Source: Aplectana chamaeleonis
Lineage: Eukaryota > Nematoda > Chromadorea > Rhabditida > Cosmocercidae
Direction of reading: 5' to 3'
NCBI GenBank assembly: GCA_029168955.1
Contig: JAPDOI010000020.1
Location: 2,224,001-2,288,000 of the forward strand
DNA length: 64,000 nt
Shown here: positions 34,878-46,590 of the stretch, in pieces
Layout: every line of letters begins with the position of its first letter
How positions within the stretch are numbered: the first letter of the stretch is position 1
Notes under the pieces: generated by a model
What the model saw: only the letters and a program-made list of their open reading frames with translations
What the model was told of the DNA's origin: nothing
The model's database searches: none
Translations under genes and position numbers: made by a program

Positions 34878-36005
34878 CTAACCCACGGACCGCGCCATGT
34901 GGTGTTCCGCAGGGCTGTGTCCTTTCTCCGGTACTTTTTAATATATTCACGTATGATCTTCCTATCATTGCTTCTGCCTCAGGGGTTAGGTGCTGTGCTT
35001 TTGCTGACGACTTGAAACTGTACCATCCCGTCTCTTGCTTGGACGTAGGTCCTTCAGAATGCTATTAATACGGTAGCTCGGTGGTCTAAGATATGGGATC
35101 TCCCATTGTCGAGCCGTAAAACGAAAATTATGCATCTAGGTCGGGACAGTAGCCGTCTCACCTATGTCAATGATGGTATCGTTCTTGAGAATGTTAGAGA
35201 AATCAAGGACCTGGGCTTTCTCGTTAGAGAAGATCTGAGTTTTGAGGCACATTGTGACTTAATTGTAAGGAAAGCTACTAGGGTAATGTACAATCTGTTC
35301 AGGGCTCTGTCCACTCGTAATACCACTGTCCTTCTGTGAGCATACAAAACTTATATCCGTCCAATACTTGAATACGGCACAGTTATATATAATCCCAGTA
35401 AAAAGGGAATGATCCTCAAGTTGGAAAGAGTGCAAAATAGTTTCACACGCAAGCTCATGATAAGGGCCATTGGCTTTCATTATGACTTGATTCCCGGCAG
35501 TAGAGCAAGGAATACATACTTTGGGTTGTGTTCACTCGTTAGGAGAAGGCGTAAATTTGATATGATAATCATCTATAAGGTTCTTCATGGACTCACCGGC
35601 ATCCGATCCAATAGCCTCTTCAAGTTGTGAGCATCTAATACCAGGGTTAGTCACTTTAAACTTGCTCTTCCTAAAGCCAGAAAAAGCCTAAAGCGTTTCT
35701 TTTTCGTTCATCGAGCTGTTACGGAGTATGACAAATTCAGTAAAAGGAATACCGTTCCTCACAATCTTATCTCTTTCAAACGCATGCTGGAAAAGTACCT
35801 TGAGTCGTGGGAATTCTTTTAGCCGTGCATATTAATCATATCTTATGCTTTTTCATGCCACCGCTTATCTCTATTTTTCACTTGTTTCTATTTTTAACTT
35901 GTTTTATTCTGCCCAATTAGCACCCTCAGGACTTTCTTCCTAGAGGGGCGAGTGTTCCGCTAGTTATTGTTCTAAAAATGGATATCCGTGTAATAAACAT
36001 ACAAC
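34878..36005 (+). mobile_element. CR1/Jockey-type LINE, 5'-truncated
   Basis: Starts abruptly inside the reverse transcriptase domain and runs through the C-terminus to a 3' UTR ending in acatacaacatacaac at about 35,995, a short microsatellite-like tail as in CR1-type elements. Endonuclease and the first half of RT are missing, the usual outcome of incomplete target-primed reverse transcription. Confidence 0.8.
34890..35822 (+). pseudogene. CR1-type reverse transcriptase C-terminus
   Basis: The sequence GVPQGCVLSPVLFNIFTYDLP (34,901 on) is RT motif B, and CAFADDLKLY (about 34,995-35,020) is motif C with both catalytic Asp residues. A frameshift near 35,050 leads to one frame from 35,106 to the TAG at 35,820-35,822. 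That frame holds NVREIKDLGFLV, RPILEYGTVIYNP, KLERVQNSFTRKL and RRRRKFDMIIIYKVLHG, typical of the post-RT region of CR1/Jockey-type LINEs. Two in-frame stops (35,337-35,339 and 35,628-35,630) interrupt it. The endonuclease is absent. The clade call is by motif style; a phylogeny would confirm it. Confidence 0.85.
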
Positions 36006-36749
36006 ATACAACGAATTCTTGTGTCGGTGTAGAATGTGGACGCGGGTTGGGGTTGAGGTTGGATGTTAGAAGTCGTAGGGTTGTTTTGCATTTTTTTCTG
36101 GGTCGTCCTAATATTTTATGATTTGGATGCGCTTATGGAGTCGGTACCACTACACAGTATGGACTAGCAGACCCTTTTCTTCCCATTTTCTCGACTTCCT
36201 GCACGCTTTCTCAGGAACTCCACCTTCCCACGATGTCCTGCTCGCACTCTTGTGCCGAATTCATCAATGAAATTTAGTACTGGTAGGCTGGGTAGGGGTA
36301 GCATCCTATCAAAGTTTGCCGAGCGCTAATCTCTGGTATGGTCTTACCAGCGGCGCCTTACCTTGCGAGATTCCGTGCGCTGCTGCTAAATATACGCTCT
36401 CGTCCTTTAAAGGCAGTGGTCGCGATCAGGGGTGTGCGTAAATGAAATTCCAAATTTCGTAAATCGTAAAACGTAATTACGACAAAACCACCGTAAATCG
36501 TAAACCGTAATTCGCAAACCGTAAACAGCAATCAATAACAATAACCACTAAAACATGATTAATGTGGTGAAACAAGAGAAACTACGTACTGTTCACTGTT
36601 TCACGTACTAAGTACATATTAGTTGCGTTCAGTATTCGACAGCTAACCATGTTTAAGGTGCATGGTACATTTTCTCGCTGTCATAAGTGACAGGCATAAA
36701 ATCTAGCACAAATCGCGCGGGACCTGCATCCAAGCAGCGGCATCGGTTC

Positions 36750-38838
36750 CAGGGCTGGGCACGCGTCCCGGTTGACCTTAGAGGGGTGCATATTGGACGC
36801 TGCGGAGAGGGCAAAGGGGGGTGCCTAAACCGAAAACCCAGATAAAAACAAATTGCCTGTTCTGCCGAATTTCAGGGAAAAAAATAGTACACGCTTTTCT
36901 TTTGATTTGTCAACTCTTCTTCTCCGCTTTTCGAAAAAAAAAACACTAACAGAATTCAGACTATGGATAGATATACAGGTTGCGTTCGCAAAAATTAATA
37001 GTTGCTGTCGAGGTTTCTTTTTAATAACTCTAAGTATTATCTATAATTGTTTAATTACTTTGATAAAGAAATAAACACTACTCCGTTATCTAGTAGCAAG
37101 TAAGGATTGGTGTGATGTCATGTTTCTCTGGTGCAACGTTCATTTATTACACGGGTGGTAACCGATAAGAGGCAAAGATACAAAGAGAGCGCTCAGAAGC
37201 GCTATCGTTCACGTTCAAAAAAAAAGAATCAGCGAACTGTTGTATTAGTACAGATTGAAATTACACGTAGCACATTTAGTATCACGACTAGCCAACTAAT
37301 TTTAGCTCATGAGAATGTGACTTATGAAGAGATCCGATTGTGAAAATTGAGGACTTTGCAAGGTCTTGTGAGAGAAGTTAATGATCGTGTCCTCCTTGAG
37401 AAGTACCATGTCTCTCCTCATGGTAAAAAAACTGCTATCAGTACCCTGCAGAGCACAAGTGCACTGAATAGGGCCTTGGAATTATAAAAACCCGAGTTTT
37501 AGCCATCTGGAGTGCCGCAATCCCTTGAAATTCGGCTCGCCGTGCGATCTGGTGCTTGTCCGCAGCAACACAGCGCACACTGGAGTGGACGCGCACACAA
37601 TATTAATTTAAAAATGTAATTTATTACAGAAGGGGAAGGAGAAAAGGGCTGAAACTGGAGTAAATGGAAGAAGGCAGAGGTACGATACTTTCAATGTAAC
37701 CATTATAGAAATCTAATGTAAATAAACTAAGTTGGAGCGGGGTGAGTTTTTTGGATTAGACAAGGTTCATTCAAATGATTCTAGTTGAATGAAAACAGCA
37801 TTGAACATAGAAAGTAAGAGCATTGAAAGAAAGAGGAGAATCTGGCGAACACCTTGGTTTTAATAAATTTGATATTTGATGTGATATAAGGACCTTAAAC
37901 CTCGTCCCGGTTTTGTCCCGGTTTTCGGGGTAAAACCGGGACGAGATTTAAGGTCCTTAAATCACATTAAAAAATCAGTCCTATTGAAACTAAAATGTTT
38001 GCCAGATTCTCCTCTTTCTCACAATATCCTTTGCTCTCAGTTTAATGCTAGTTTTGATCAACTAGGTTCGTTTGAATGAACCTTGTCACGGCTAAATATT
38101 TTCACCCGCTCTAACTTTGTTTATTTACATTAAATTTCTGAAATGGGTACATCCAGAATAGACTACCTTCATCATCTTCCATTTCCTTCAGTTTCAATCC
38201 TTTTCTCCTCCCCGTTCTGTAATAAAATACATTTTTATTAATATTGTGTGCGCGTCCATTCCCGTGTGCGCTGTGTAGCTGCGTACAAACACCGTATCGC
38301 ACGGCAAGCCGATTTTTAAGGGATTGCGGCATTCTATGAGGGTAAAACTCGGGTTTTCTACTCCCTACGAATCACATGAATCCTAACATTGTTCCACAAC
38401 ACAAAATAGTCCTGATTTCCACATCAGAACAATCAAACACAGATTAACTAATCCTTCATAGGTTTATGAAAATATTCGACAGGAAACATTAATTATTGCA
38501 ATAGTAGTAGTTCTGTTGTTGGTAATTGTTCAATTGTTTTGTATTGAAAAATGTTTTATCTTTTGTCATAACTTACCGTCTTACTTACAAGTTTTCCTCA
38601 TGGGGTTGTTTTGAAGTTCAGAAATTACACTACCTTTTTTGTCGCCATTTTCGGAATAATCTCTATTCAGTGCTTTTTTTATATTCTTGTTCATCAAAAT
38701 CAGGAGGTCAAGATCATGGCTGTCCAACTTTTCGGAAAACAGTCAATTTCGATTTCCCATAAGGGGGTGCCTAAAAATTACCGAGCTAAAGGGGGTGCAT
38801 ATTCAGATTCGCCAAGCCGGGACGTGTGCCCAGCCCTG
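36750..38838. mobile_element. Second hAT-type element, nested
   Basis: The ends cagggctgggcacgcgtcccgg and ccgggacgtgtgcccagccctg are inverted (given here as two matched termini). The 8-bp flank atcggttc is duplicated (36,742-36,749 and 38,839-38,846). The inner words ggggtgcatatt and gggggtgcctaaa occur near both ends in the same orientation, unlike the true TIRs. Open frames at 36,853-37,074 and 37,131-37,343 have no recognised hAT motif. The element is interrupted by a foldback. Confidence 0.88.
37486..38358. mobile_element. 873-bp foldback, third nesting level
   Basis: Almost the entire length is an inverted repeat. The left arm starts aaaacccgagttttagcc, the right arm ends gtaaaactcgggttttc, and they meet at accgggacgag/ctcgtcccggt around 37,922. 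TA flanks both sides (37,484-37,485 and 38,359-38,360). The arms share tgccgcaatccctt, gacgcgcacacaatatta, aggagaaaagg and gaggagaatctggc. No transposase is visible. Confidence 0.88.
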
Positions 38839-39344
38839 ATCGGTTCCCGTAGGAACAATTATGGCGCGTCAGCCCCAGCGACGTGCCGCGGAGGGCTGAC
38901 ACTTCAAATGTGCCGAAGCCTGTCGCTGTGCAGCGCACTGCGAATGCGACAGGTTTAAAGGGCGAAGCTCCGCGACAGCCGGTCGCTGTCGCTGCGCAGA
39001 GCGACGTGACCGTGTCTCGTAAAAGTATACCATACCCTCAATGGGACCGTCTTACTCGTGGTACTCTGCTTTGCCTTACCACTCATTCCGCAACTTCTTC
39101 CCAAATCTCGAGAAATCCGCAAGTCCGATTCAGCTGTCCGCGTATCTGCTGGGCAACAGAGACACAATTATACTCGTAATGCCTCTCCTGAAACGCTAAC
39201 GCCGCTGTAAGCGTTAAGTCGAAATCACCATATCTAGGCGATTCTTAACAGCCGAATATGAGAACTCCTCCCAATTGATTGCGGAACCGCAACACCGATT
39301 ATACATACAGTCGGTAGGGATCGCGCTCATATGCTGTACATTAT

Positions 39345-39472
39345 GTACTTCGAGTTCCCTACAGAAGGTTGTCTCAAACTCGGTGCACGTAGGTTACAAA
39401 ATATGGCACCGAGCTTGCACCAACCTTCAATAGAGATCGCAAAGTATCAGTCCGATCCGTGCCAACTCTATA
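39345..39472. repeat. Foldback MITE family G, decayed copy 3
   Basis: The words aaactcggtgcacgtaggtta and tggcaccgagcttgcaccaacct, then gatccgtgcc, match family G. It sits inside the outer hAT element. Confidence 0.65.
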
Positions 39473-39589
39473 TTATCTAGAGCACAGTATCGGTCGCCCA
39501 GCACAGGCTATTTTTTCGTATATCCACTAAATCACTTGCAGAATCGTAGCTTTATGGCGACGATAGGATAGATTCTCAAAGGAAACGTG

Positions 39590-40250
39590 AGCAACAAGAA
39601 CCGCTTTCTAATTTTTGCCGCTTTGTGTAGTTTAGCCCCCATAGTTTAGTGAAGAATGTAGCCAACGCGCCCACCGAACGCTCGCATTAGTGAGAGATAA
39701 CGGTTTCAAAAAAAGGGCGAAGATGAGCGCTTAAACTAGCTGTCGCGCCTTTTCTGAGTGTCCGCTTGCTGCCGATGAAGAAAAATCAACTAGAGAAAAC
39801 GGTTTTTAGCTTCAAATTTTGGGATGAAAAACGAATCCTCGTGATGATTTTCTTGAACCCTTAGTAGCCGTGATATACTCAAAAGACGGGCCAGGAGCAC
39901 TACTTGAAGCAATTTTTTGATTGATTAGACTGCTTCGCTCAATGTTTTGAAGCTAATCTAGTTATGGGAACCAGGAAAATTGATCATGAAAAACTCGAAA
40001 ACGAAGTTCCTCGTGAAGAGTGATTTTAGATTGCTTTGCTTAGCAGGTAGTGAGAGGTACGCGGCGCGCAACGCGAATTTGTTGGCCAGCGCCTGCAACT
40101 CCGACCGCGTGTTCCGCGTTATAATGATAGAATCACGTTAAAGAATGGTGAAGGGATCGTGCTGTAGTAACACGCCCGGGTTGGCTCCATCTCCTGATCA
40201 AAAACATTAGTATACGCAAAGTGGGATTAGAGCAGGTCAATTGGAGGTGT
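39590..40250 (+). pseudogene. Possible hAT transposase C-terminal remnant
   Basis: Across several frames the plus strand gives FWDEKRILVMIFLNP, similar in place to the hAT 'DPR' segment. Further on come LASACNSDRVFRVI (about 40,080-40,125), resembling the hAT dimerisation motif in which Ser-Glu-Arg-Val-Phe-Ser is usual, and APSPDQKH (about 40,180). The order fits the end of a hAT transposase just inside the right end of the outer element, but decay is heavy. A profile search with frameshift tolerance would confirm or refute it. Confidence 0.35.
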
Positions 40251-40574
40251 CTTGTGATTTACTTCCATTGCATGTATTTTTATTTACGAAAAAATTACGA
40301 TTTACGGTCCAAAATGTCGTAAATCGTAAACCGTGATTACGAGACGAAAAAACACCGTAAATCGTAAAATCTTAAACCGTAAACCGTAATTACGCACACC
40401 CCTGGTCGCGATCAAATGTGCTTGTCTTCTTTTCCTCCCTAAACCCTCTTCTGAATTTAGAATAGTAGGACCTGTAAGAAAAAAATTGCGAAAAAACGCT
40501 GTTTCGGGCCAAATTTCAACCCTCAACTTTCTAGTCTTTTGATGGTGGACGAGCCCACTCCACATCATCAGCAT

Positions 40575-40692
40575 CAGGGATGAGTGGAATAAAAACATGA
40601 AATTTCGGAAATCGGATTTCGGGTCTCGGAACAAAAAAACGCGCGAAAATGCGGTTTTCGGAACGCGAAACACGGAATTCCGCTCATCCCTG
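40575..40692. mobile_element. 118-bp hAT MITE
   Basis: The ends cagggatgagtggaat and attccgctcatccctg are inverted, and atcagcat is duplicated exactly at 40,567-40,574 and 40,693-40,700. The interior is rich in ttcggaaatcgg/ggttttcgga words. The same terminal sequence begins at 63,862. Non-coding. Confidence 0.92.
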
Positions 40693-40984
40693 ATCAGCAT
40701 CGATGATCTCTAGTAATAAGAACATCAGCTGGCATGAAATTGAATTTAAATATATTTATGTACTCATCTAGTCAAAAACATTAAACGAAGTGCTTGCTTT
40801 CTTTGTTCAACTGTTTTTGTTCGGTAAATTTGCATTTATTTCTTCCTCTGAATGTCGATGATTTTTGACTGCTCGGCATGAGGCTGCGATCTCCGTTCCT
40901 CACCGCCCTACCTTCGTAGGTTTTCCACCTAAGCTGATTTTTATAGTTCTTTCGTTAACGTTTTTCATCGTGACCACTGCTTTT

Positions 40985-42419
40985 AAACAGCTGTTTCTAG
41001 TACCTCATTTGACAGACTTTGAGCATTTTCACCTTTATTCGCTTATCATGAGGTGTTTTCCTCTTCAATTTACTCTGCCCTCTACTCAATGCTGAGTGAT
41101 CGTCAAGGCTTGAATAATTTTGAATTATTTGGTTATCGAAAAATTCGGGTTTCGAAAAAAATTTCTTTATCATTTTGAGTTTTTTCGGGGAGGATTTTAC
41201 GGCACGGGCGTTTTTGCCTCTCTATCTGACTTCTTGTTTCTTCTCACTGAACTCGATCTTTTGTAAAATACACAATTAAGTTTATTATGTGTTCTGAGTA
41301 CCAAATGTTTTTGCTATCCGCAGTTTTCCTTCCAGGCAATAATTTCGGGACACCAAACTTCATAATTAAAATTCACCTGAAATTCCCTAATCCACATTTT
41401 TTGCGAATTATCTACCGTTTTCCAGACATTGCTTTATTCTTTTTTGCTTCATAAAGGCAGCCCTTAGTACGCAATTAAAATGCAATCGTAAAGAGAATCG
41501 AAAGTAGTGTTAGATAAAAAATACGCTTCGGAATGCCATGTTACAGTTTGCGAAAAAGTGATTTTGTAAAAAACGCAGTTAATTTTTCACGAATCTAATA
41601 TCTACGACTTTCCTTCTGTGCAGGAATTCGGTTCCCACAGAAGCTTTTATTTTTGGATAAAATATTTTTTCAGTTAGCCAAAGGATGAGGGCGGCGAAAG
41701 GCGCGAGAAAGGATGACATTTGCATTCGGAAAAAATTGAGATAAGAGATTAAAAACATTTGTAAAAATGAAGAACCGTGATCTACTCTCCGTTTCGTTCC
41801 TGTAATCTATGCCGAAGCTAGGGAACTACGTAGGTCCAAATGTAAGGTATTCGCATGAATACTAAAACAAACCAATGATCACGCAATTTGGCCGCCGCAT
41901 TTCTCATGCCACTTATTTTAGCATTTTTTCTGTGAAAATATCTTATTATTTATTTTTCTATGGTACGCGAAATCATTCGAGCGTCGCAAAACTGTTAGAA
42001 ATGATATACTCGTGATCCTCATTCCTTCCTAATATATATTCAAACTATGTGACAGATTTGAGAGAATATTAAAAAAAAATCTGCTGAAAAAAACTGTTTG
42101 TCACACTGCTGGTTTTTGCATGTGTTTCGAACACTGATTTCTTTTTTCATGACTTTTATGCTTTTTATGCTTTAGGTTTTGTGACTTGCCCAAAGTTTAA
42201 GTTTATCGAAAGCAATTACGAGCGATTTTCAGATGCCGTCTTTTGTAAAACGCGGCGGCGCCGCCACACACAACGCTTTCAGGCGTAGCTGCCTGGTAGC
42301 GCCACCTACCGGTAGCATTGCGCTTGTAAATCTAACAAAGATGGTTAGGGTAGCAGTCTATCGCGGGTAGGGCTACCGCTGAGATCGAATTTATCAACGC
42401 GGTATAGCTGAGTAGGAAT
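40985..42419. other. No gene; AT-rich
   Basis: A long AT-rich interval without supported coding frames. The GC-rich end (about 42,245-42,330) includes ctggtagcgccacctaccgg and may belong to the neighbouring inverted repeat. Confidence 0.45.
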
Positions 42420-42568
42420 CAAGGCGTCGGCACGGTTGATGACTACCCTGCAACAGTGGCACATATCGCTAACCGACAGCGCCCTTGGCTAACCCAGCCA
42501 GCCGTGACACTGCGCGGGCAGGAGACCTTCCACTTCCATGGGGTGATCATCAACCGTGCAGACGCCTT
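42420..42568. repeat. Small inverted repeat, probable MITE
   Basis: The segment aggcgtcggcacggttgatga on the left is mirrored by atcatcaaccgtgcagacgcct on the right, 149 bp in all. The interior is GC-rich and non-coding. A C-run (about 42,724-42,736) follows 150 bp downstream. Confidence 0.65.
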
Positions 42569-42837
42569 TACCTGTACCCAACGAGATGCGCTACCAGCAC
42601 TGTCACGTTAATGAATCCGGCCTCTGACAACATGCTCTGTTTCCGTGGCATCCTCTACATTTTTTTTACTTCCGAAGCACTGTACACAATATCTCGCACA
42701 CTCTATCTGGAGTTCTGCACCCACCCCCCCCCCCCCACCTTCTTACGACCTCCGAATGCAGCAACGCGCCGAGTTGGGGCAGGGGCAGGGCAGTTGACAT
42801 CTTTGACGATCGCAGTGCGAGAGCAGTGTATCATCTA

Positions 42838-43123
42838 AGGTGCGTCTGAATGAGAATGGCGGCCCATGCGGCCGGCGTGCTCGGCAAGCGGCCGTCGCGT
42901 TCGCCGCTTTCGGACGAGCATGCGAAAAGTTCCCACCGCCATCGACTACGAACGAGGCCGGCACCGGCTGGCAGCAAGCACTACGTCGATCAATCAGCTC
43001 TGCAAACGGTGGGAGAGGGGACGACCGTCGTTGAAATCCAACAGTCGTCCCAGGGCGGCACATGCGACAGCCGCCTGCCAAGCACGCCGGCCGCCTGGGC
43101 CGCCAGTCTCATCCGGGCACACT
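42838..43123. mobile_element. GC-rich TIR MITE family D, copy 1
   Basis: The left end aggtgcgtctgaatgagaatgg and right end ccagtctcatccgggcacact are ~30-bp imperfect TIRs (given as two halves). TA flanks at 42,836-42,837 and 43,124-43,125. 286 bp, very GC-rich against AT-rich surroundings, collinear with 43,605-43,845. Long open frames here are by-products of base composition. Confidence 0.85.
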
Positions 43124-43128
43124 TAATC

Positions 43129-43203
43129 AATCGTGCCCCAGCAGTGTTTTTCGCTGCTGTAGCTGCCCCAGCCTCCTAGATGGGGCAGCAGGGGCACAAT
43201 TGA
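43129..43203. repeat. Short hairpin
   Basis: The words caatcgtgccccagcag and ctggggcac-like tggggcagcaggggcacaattg are mirrored around ctgccccagcctcctag. Immediately downstream of MITE D. It could act as a terminator-like structure but nothing supports a role. Confidence 0.55.
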
Positions 43204-43580
43204 TTTTGTGATTTACGGAGATCTTCAAACGCGCAGACTGCTCTGCCCCTGCCTGAACCCGGCCTGTTGATGCATTCAGCCCCTGTACACTATTTCTCAA
43301 GCTTCGACTGAGCTTCGCGACACTTTTCACACGTTCTGTGTATCTCTGGCAACGTCCGCCAAGATCCCAAGCCCTACCTATAGAGTGCTACCCGGTTTTA
43401 TTACGCCCTGCACGCTCTTTTTGAAGTTCTGACATTTTCTGGCAAAACCCTCGGGAACGATGCTGGTTGTTCGCCCAGTTTTCACGGCGTCCTGCACACC
43501 CCTTCGCCGGCCAATGCATTTCCCAATGCTATGCTACTGTCGACACGGATGCCACTTATACTTGGTTTTCCTTATTGTGT

Positions 43581-43920
43581 GTTGGCGCAAACTCGGTGCA
43601 CATAAGGTGCGTCCGAATAAGAATGGCGGCCCATGCGGACGAGCATGCGAAAAGTCCCCACCGCGATCGACTACGAACGGGGCCGGCATTGGCTGGCAGC
43701 AAGCACTGCGCCGATCAATCAGCTCTGCAGACGGGGAGGGAACGGCCGTCTTTGAAATCCAACACTCGCCCGAGGGCGGCACATGCGACGGCCGCCTGCC
43801 AAGCGCGCCGGCCGCGTGGGCCGCCATTCTCATTCGGGCTTACTTTATGTGATATTATACGTGCAGCGAGTTAGCGTCAACTCGCAATAGGGAACGCAAA
43901 GTAGCAGTGCGCTTTGTGCC
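43581..43920. repeat. Foldback MITE G split by MITE D
   Basis: gttggcgcaaactcggtgcaca (43,581-43,602), followed after the insert by gtgatattatacg and gagttagcgtcaact, matches family G at both sides of a 241-bp MITE D. The right arm is decayed. Family G therefore predates this D insertion. Confidence 0.7.
43605..43845. mobile_element. GC-rich TIR MITE family D, copy 2
   Basis: The ends aggtgcgtccgaataagaatg and cattctcattcgggcttact are inverted. TA flanks at 43,603-43,604 and 43,846-43,847. It lacks a ~45-bp GC-rich segment that follows the left TIR in copy 1, otherwise collinear. Confidence 0.85.
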
Positions 43921-45289
43921 TTTTGTACATTTCACAGAAAAAACTCCGATTGAAGAAGAAAACGCGTTCAAAAAATTGCAATAACTATGCATCAGTTCAA
44001 TATTCTGTACGAATTTGATTCGCTGAAATGTTGCTGGAAGATTGTTCAAGCGAGTGAGACTAGAAAAAAAATTGTTTGAATAATCCCCGAACGAACGAAA
44101 ACGAAAGATTGGAAAGCTAGAGAAACTCTTCGGATTTTTTTTTCTTAAATTAGGCAACAGCTCCGCGGCTGGTGATATTCGAAAATGAGAGCTCTTTAAA
44201 AAAACCGCAGAGATTTTACTTACAATTAATAGAAAAAAGGATGCCCTGTAATCGGATCGAGCTCCATTTTTCAATTCGGTGTTTATCTTGCTCTCTGTTG
44301 CACTGTATGCAGTACGAAAGACATTATGGGTGAGAGTTCCGAGAGTGAAAATCGCCTGGCGATTTCATTCCGCTCCATATCACTCAGTGCACTTCAACGC
44401 GTAGGGCTGCATTACCATCGCGTCACTGACTTAGTTTTGAGCTACCCACAACCCTAAAATGACTCAGTTGACTTGTTTCGACTGTTTGTTTTGCATGCAC
44501 TGACGTAAATTCTCTAGTGCACGCGCCGTTATCAGTCGGCGATAGTGGTTGTGGTGAACACATATGGGCAGGTGGGGGTCGTGGGCGGACCCTAATCCAG
44601 CTTCACTGCGTCATACATATGTAACTACTGAGATCATAAAGCTCTATAAAGAGACAATACATCCAGGACTTCTCAGTTCACAGTCTATTTGTGCTTGCAG
44701 GAGCAGGTAGCTCTTTCAGTCTTTGGGATCACTTGCTCGCCTTCCTCATTCAAAGTGCATTCTTTCCTGCACTTGCTTATCCTCAAATTTTCACTTTTAT
44801 TACTTTCTGACAATTTGGATGGTTTTCTGTATTTTCACCGAGTGAACAGGGTGATTGTTATAGATCTCGATTGAATCAAATAACTTGCCTTGCTTTGAGA
44901 TCTGGGCAGCCCGTGACGTCGGTTTGATTCAATCACTTCTCAAGAAAAAAGATTTCACTAGGCGTAGGTTTACGCTTGGCACGACGGACTGGCACATTTT
45001 GATTCTCGGATCAATAAAGAAGGATCAAGTATTCAACGGATGACGTAGACTGTCGGGATTCTATACATGTCGCCAACACATGACCTGCCGAAAAAAAAGA
45101 GTGTATTGCGGTGTTTTGGATAGACACCCAGTGACCCGGGCAGATGAGATGGATGCGATGATCCTGTCCGATGAGTGGTGTACATATTCTGTGATAGAAA
45201 GATCAGCAACGGGCTCGTCAAGGATTTTGCACATGAGTGTAGAGTCTCCTTGCACATTTGAGCCTAATGAATGGACTGGTTGTCAAGCT
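43921..45289. other. No gene recognised
   Basis: AT-rich in its first part. A TATA-like ctctataaagag occurs at about 44,641-44,652 with no recognisable gene after it. Minus-strand frames at 45,033-45,257 have no motif. Confidence 0.35.
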
Positions 45290-45350
45290 AGATTGCCGTG
45301 CGCTATCGAAACCCCGTCGGCCGGTGGTGCCGCGAACACCGCTCGGCCCG
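45290..45350 (+). repeat. Repeat X, copy 2 (partial)
   Basis: Within an open frame of 108 codons (45,080-45,406), CAIETPSAGGAANTARPAA matches the centre of the 25.4 and 46.5 kb copies. The flanks do not match. Confidence 0.45.
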
Positions 45351-46474
45351 CCGCAATGATGGCGTCGTGTGAATTCATTCCATTAAGCTTGATAAGGAGA
45401 CGATAATACTCCTCCGCAGTGTATGGTACAGAGCTCTGGCTCAACACTAAAGAAGTGAAATGACTGTTTCGCGTGATGGAAACCAAGCTTATCAGGTGGT
45501 GTGGGATATTGAGTAAGCTTCGCGAAAGCAGTCACAAAGTGGTTAGAGATATGCCGGTTGGAATGTAGAAATGCGTATGGACCTGGGAAAGACGAGCCAG
45601 CGACAGGAGGATCAACCTTAACGGAGGCGTTCGTCTTCTGTTTACTGGTATGGATGTTGACGACTTTCATCCAGCTAACGCGAACGACACGATCGGACTG
45701 CCCGAGAAGAGCGGGCCTCTCGACTTAGCAGGACGTTAGCTGAGAGAATATAGGAGAACTGGTGAAGGAAAAGCCCGCCTGAAAACGAGCTGACACTGTC
45801 TGGAGAGCATTCAGTAACAACCGTACTGACTAGTCAAGAGCCATCGGTATGGCATTCTTTCTGTAGACGTGATGGAATCCGGACAACTGATAACTTTTTG
45901 GCATCGACAAGAAAGAGTATTGATTTTTTTCTTTGAAGCAGAAACGAGGTTCCCACTTTAAAAAAATGTGCCAAAATGGTTTCCATGCGAGTTGCCATTT
46001 TTGCACCTCTTCATACCCAGTGTGGTTTCTCAGGGAACTAGATAGGTAGCTTGATGAGCAATGGTATGCCCAAGGCGAACAGCACATCTTTTTCAGAGCG
46101 TCTGATCCCAGAATTCCTGTGTACGACTGCCGACCTCGGGTCACGAGTTCTCAATTGCTCGCAACTGCGAACCTCAGGTTTTGAAAGTGGGTCACGTGGA
46201 ACAGGCCCCGGCAGTGCCTGACGTGCCTTATTCCAGTAGCTTCACCTTATGAAATCAAGAACGCCGCACCAGACGCGCAGAAGGGCATCAGCGATGATCT
46301 TCTGATTCAGTGGCATCTGTGAAGTAGGCGGTAGCAGACCCGTTTTGCTTCTTCCAGAAGGGATATGCTCCAGAGGAGCTCAAGGAACGCATAGAGGAAT
46401 CACCAAGGCACACGATCCTCTTCTGCGCACAAGGCGTTGTAGATTTCGCGCAACAATTCTAGTCTGATGAATGG

Positions 46475-46590
46475 ACGCGGCTGCGACGGTTGATCACCAC
46501 GCACAAATCGAAACCCCATTCTCCAGTGAGGCCGCCAACCCCGCACGGCCCGCCACCTGGTCCATGTGTCAGACTAGATCGAAAATGGAA
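46475..46590 (+). repeat. Repeat X, copy 3
   Basis: A plus frame starting at 46,471 reads AATVDHHAQIETPFSSEAA then NPARPATWSMCQTRSKMET, nearly the same as the minus-strand product at 25,392-25,505. Nucleotide similarity spans ~110 bases. The remainder of 45,351-47,136 shows no recognisable gene. The 104-codon minus frame at 45,830-46,144 is unassigned. Confidence 0.55.

Larger units (their letters stand above)
36427..40404. mobile_element. hAT-type transposon with 8-bp duplication
   Basis: It starts caggggtgtgcgtaa and ends ttacgcacacccctg, and is flanked on both sides by gtcgcgat (36,419-36,426 and 40,405-40,412). An 8-bp duplication with CAGGGG ends is diagnostic of hAT elements. Both subterminal regions repeat cgtaaatcgtaaaccgtaa-type words in opposite orientation, likely transposase binding sites. 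The interior holds a second hAT element and a possible transposase remnant. Confidence 0.88.
36409..40984. mobile_element. MITE split by a hAT insertion (host of the nest)
   Basis: The left end aaaggcagtggtcgcgat (36,409-36,426) and right end atcgtgaccactgctttt (about 40,966-40,984) are TIRs related to family B. Removing the 3,978-bp insert and one 8-bp duplication leaves about 590 bp of non-coding MITE, which also contains a 118-bp hAT MITE at 40,575. Confidence 0.75.

Noticed and set aside
43460..43874. 130-codon and 135-codon plus-strand frames
   Set aside because: They span the GC-rich MITE D, and the long frame is explained by base composition.
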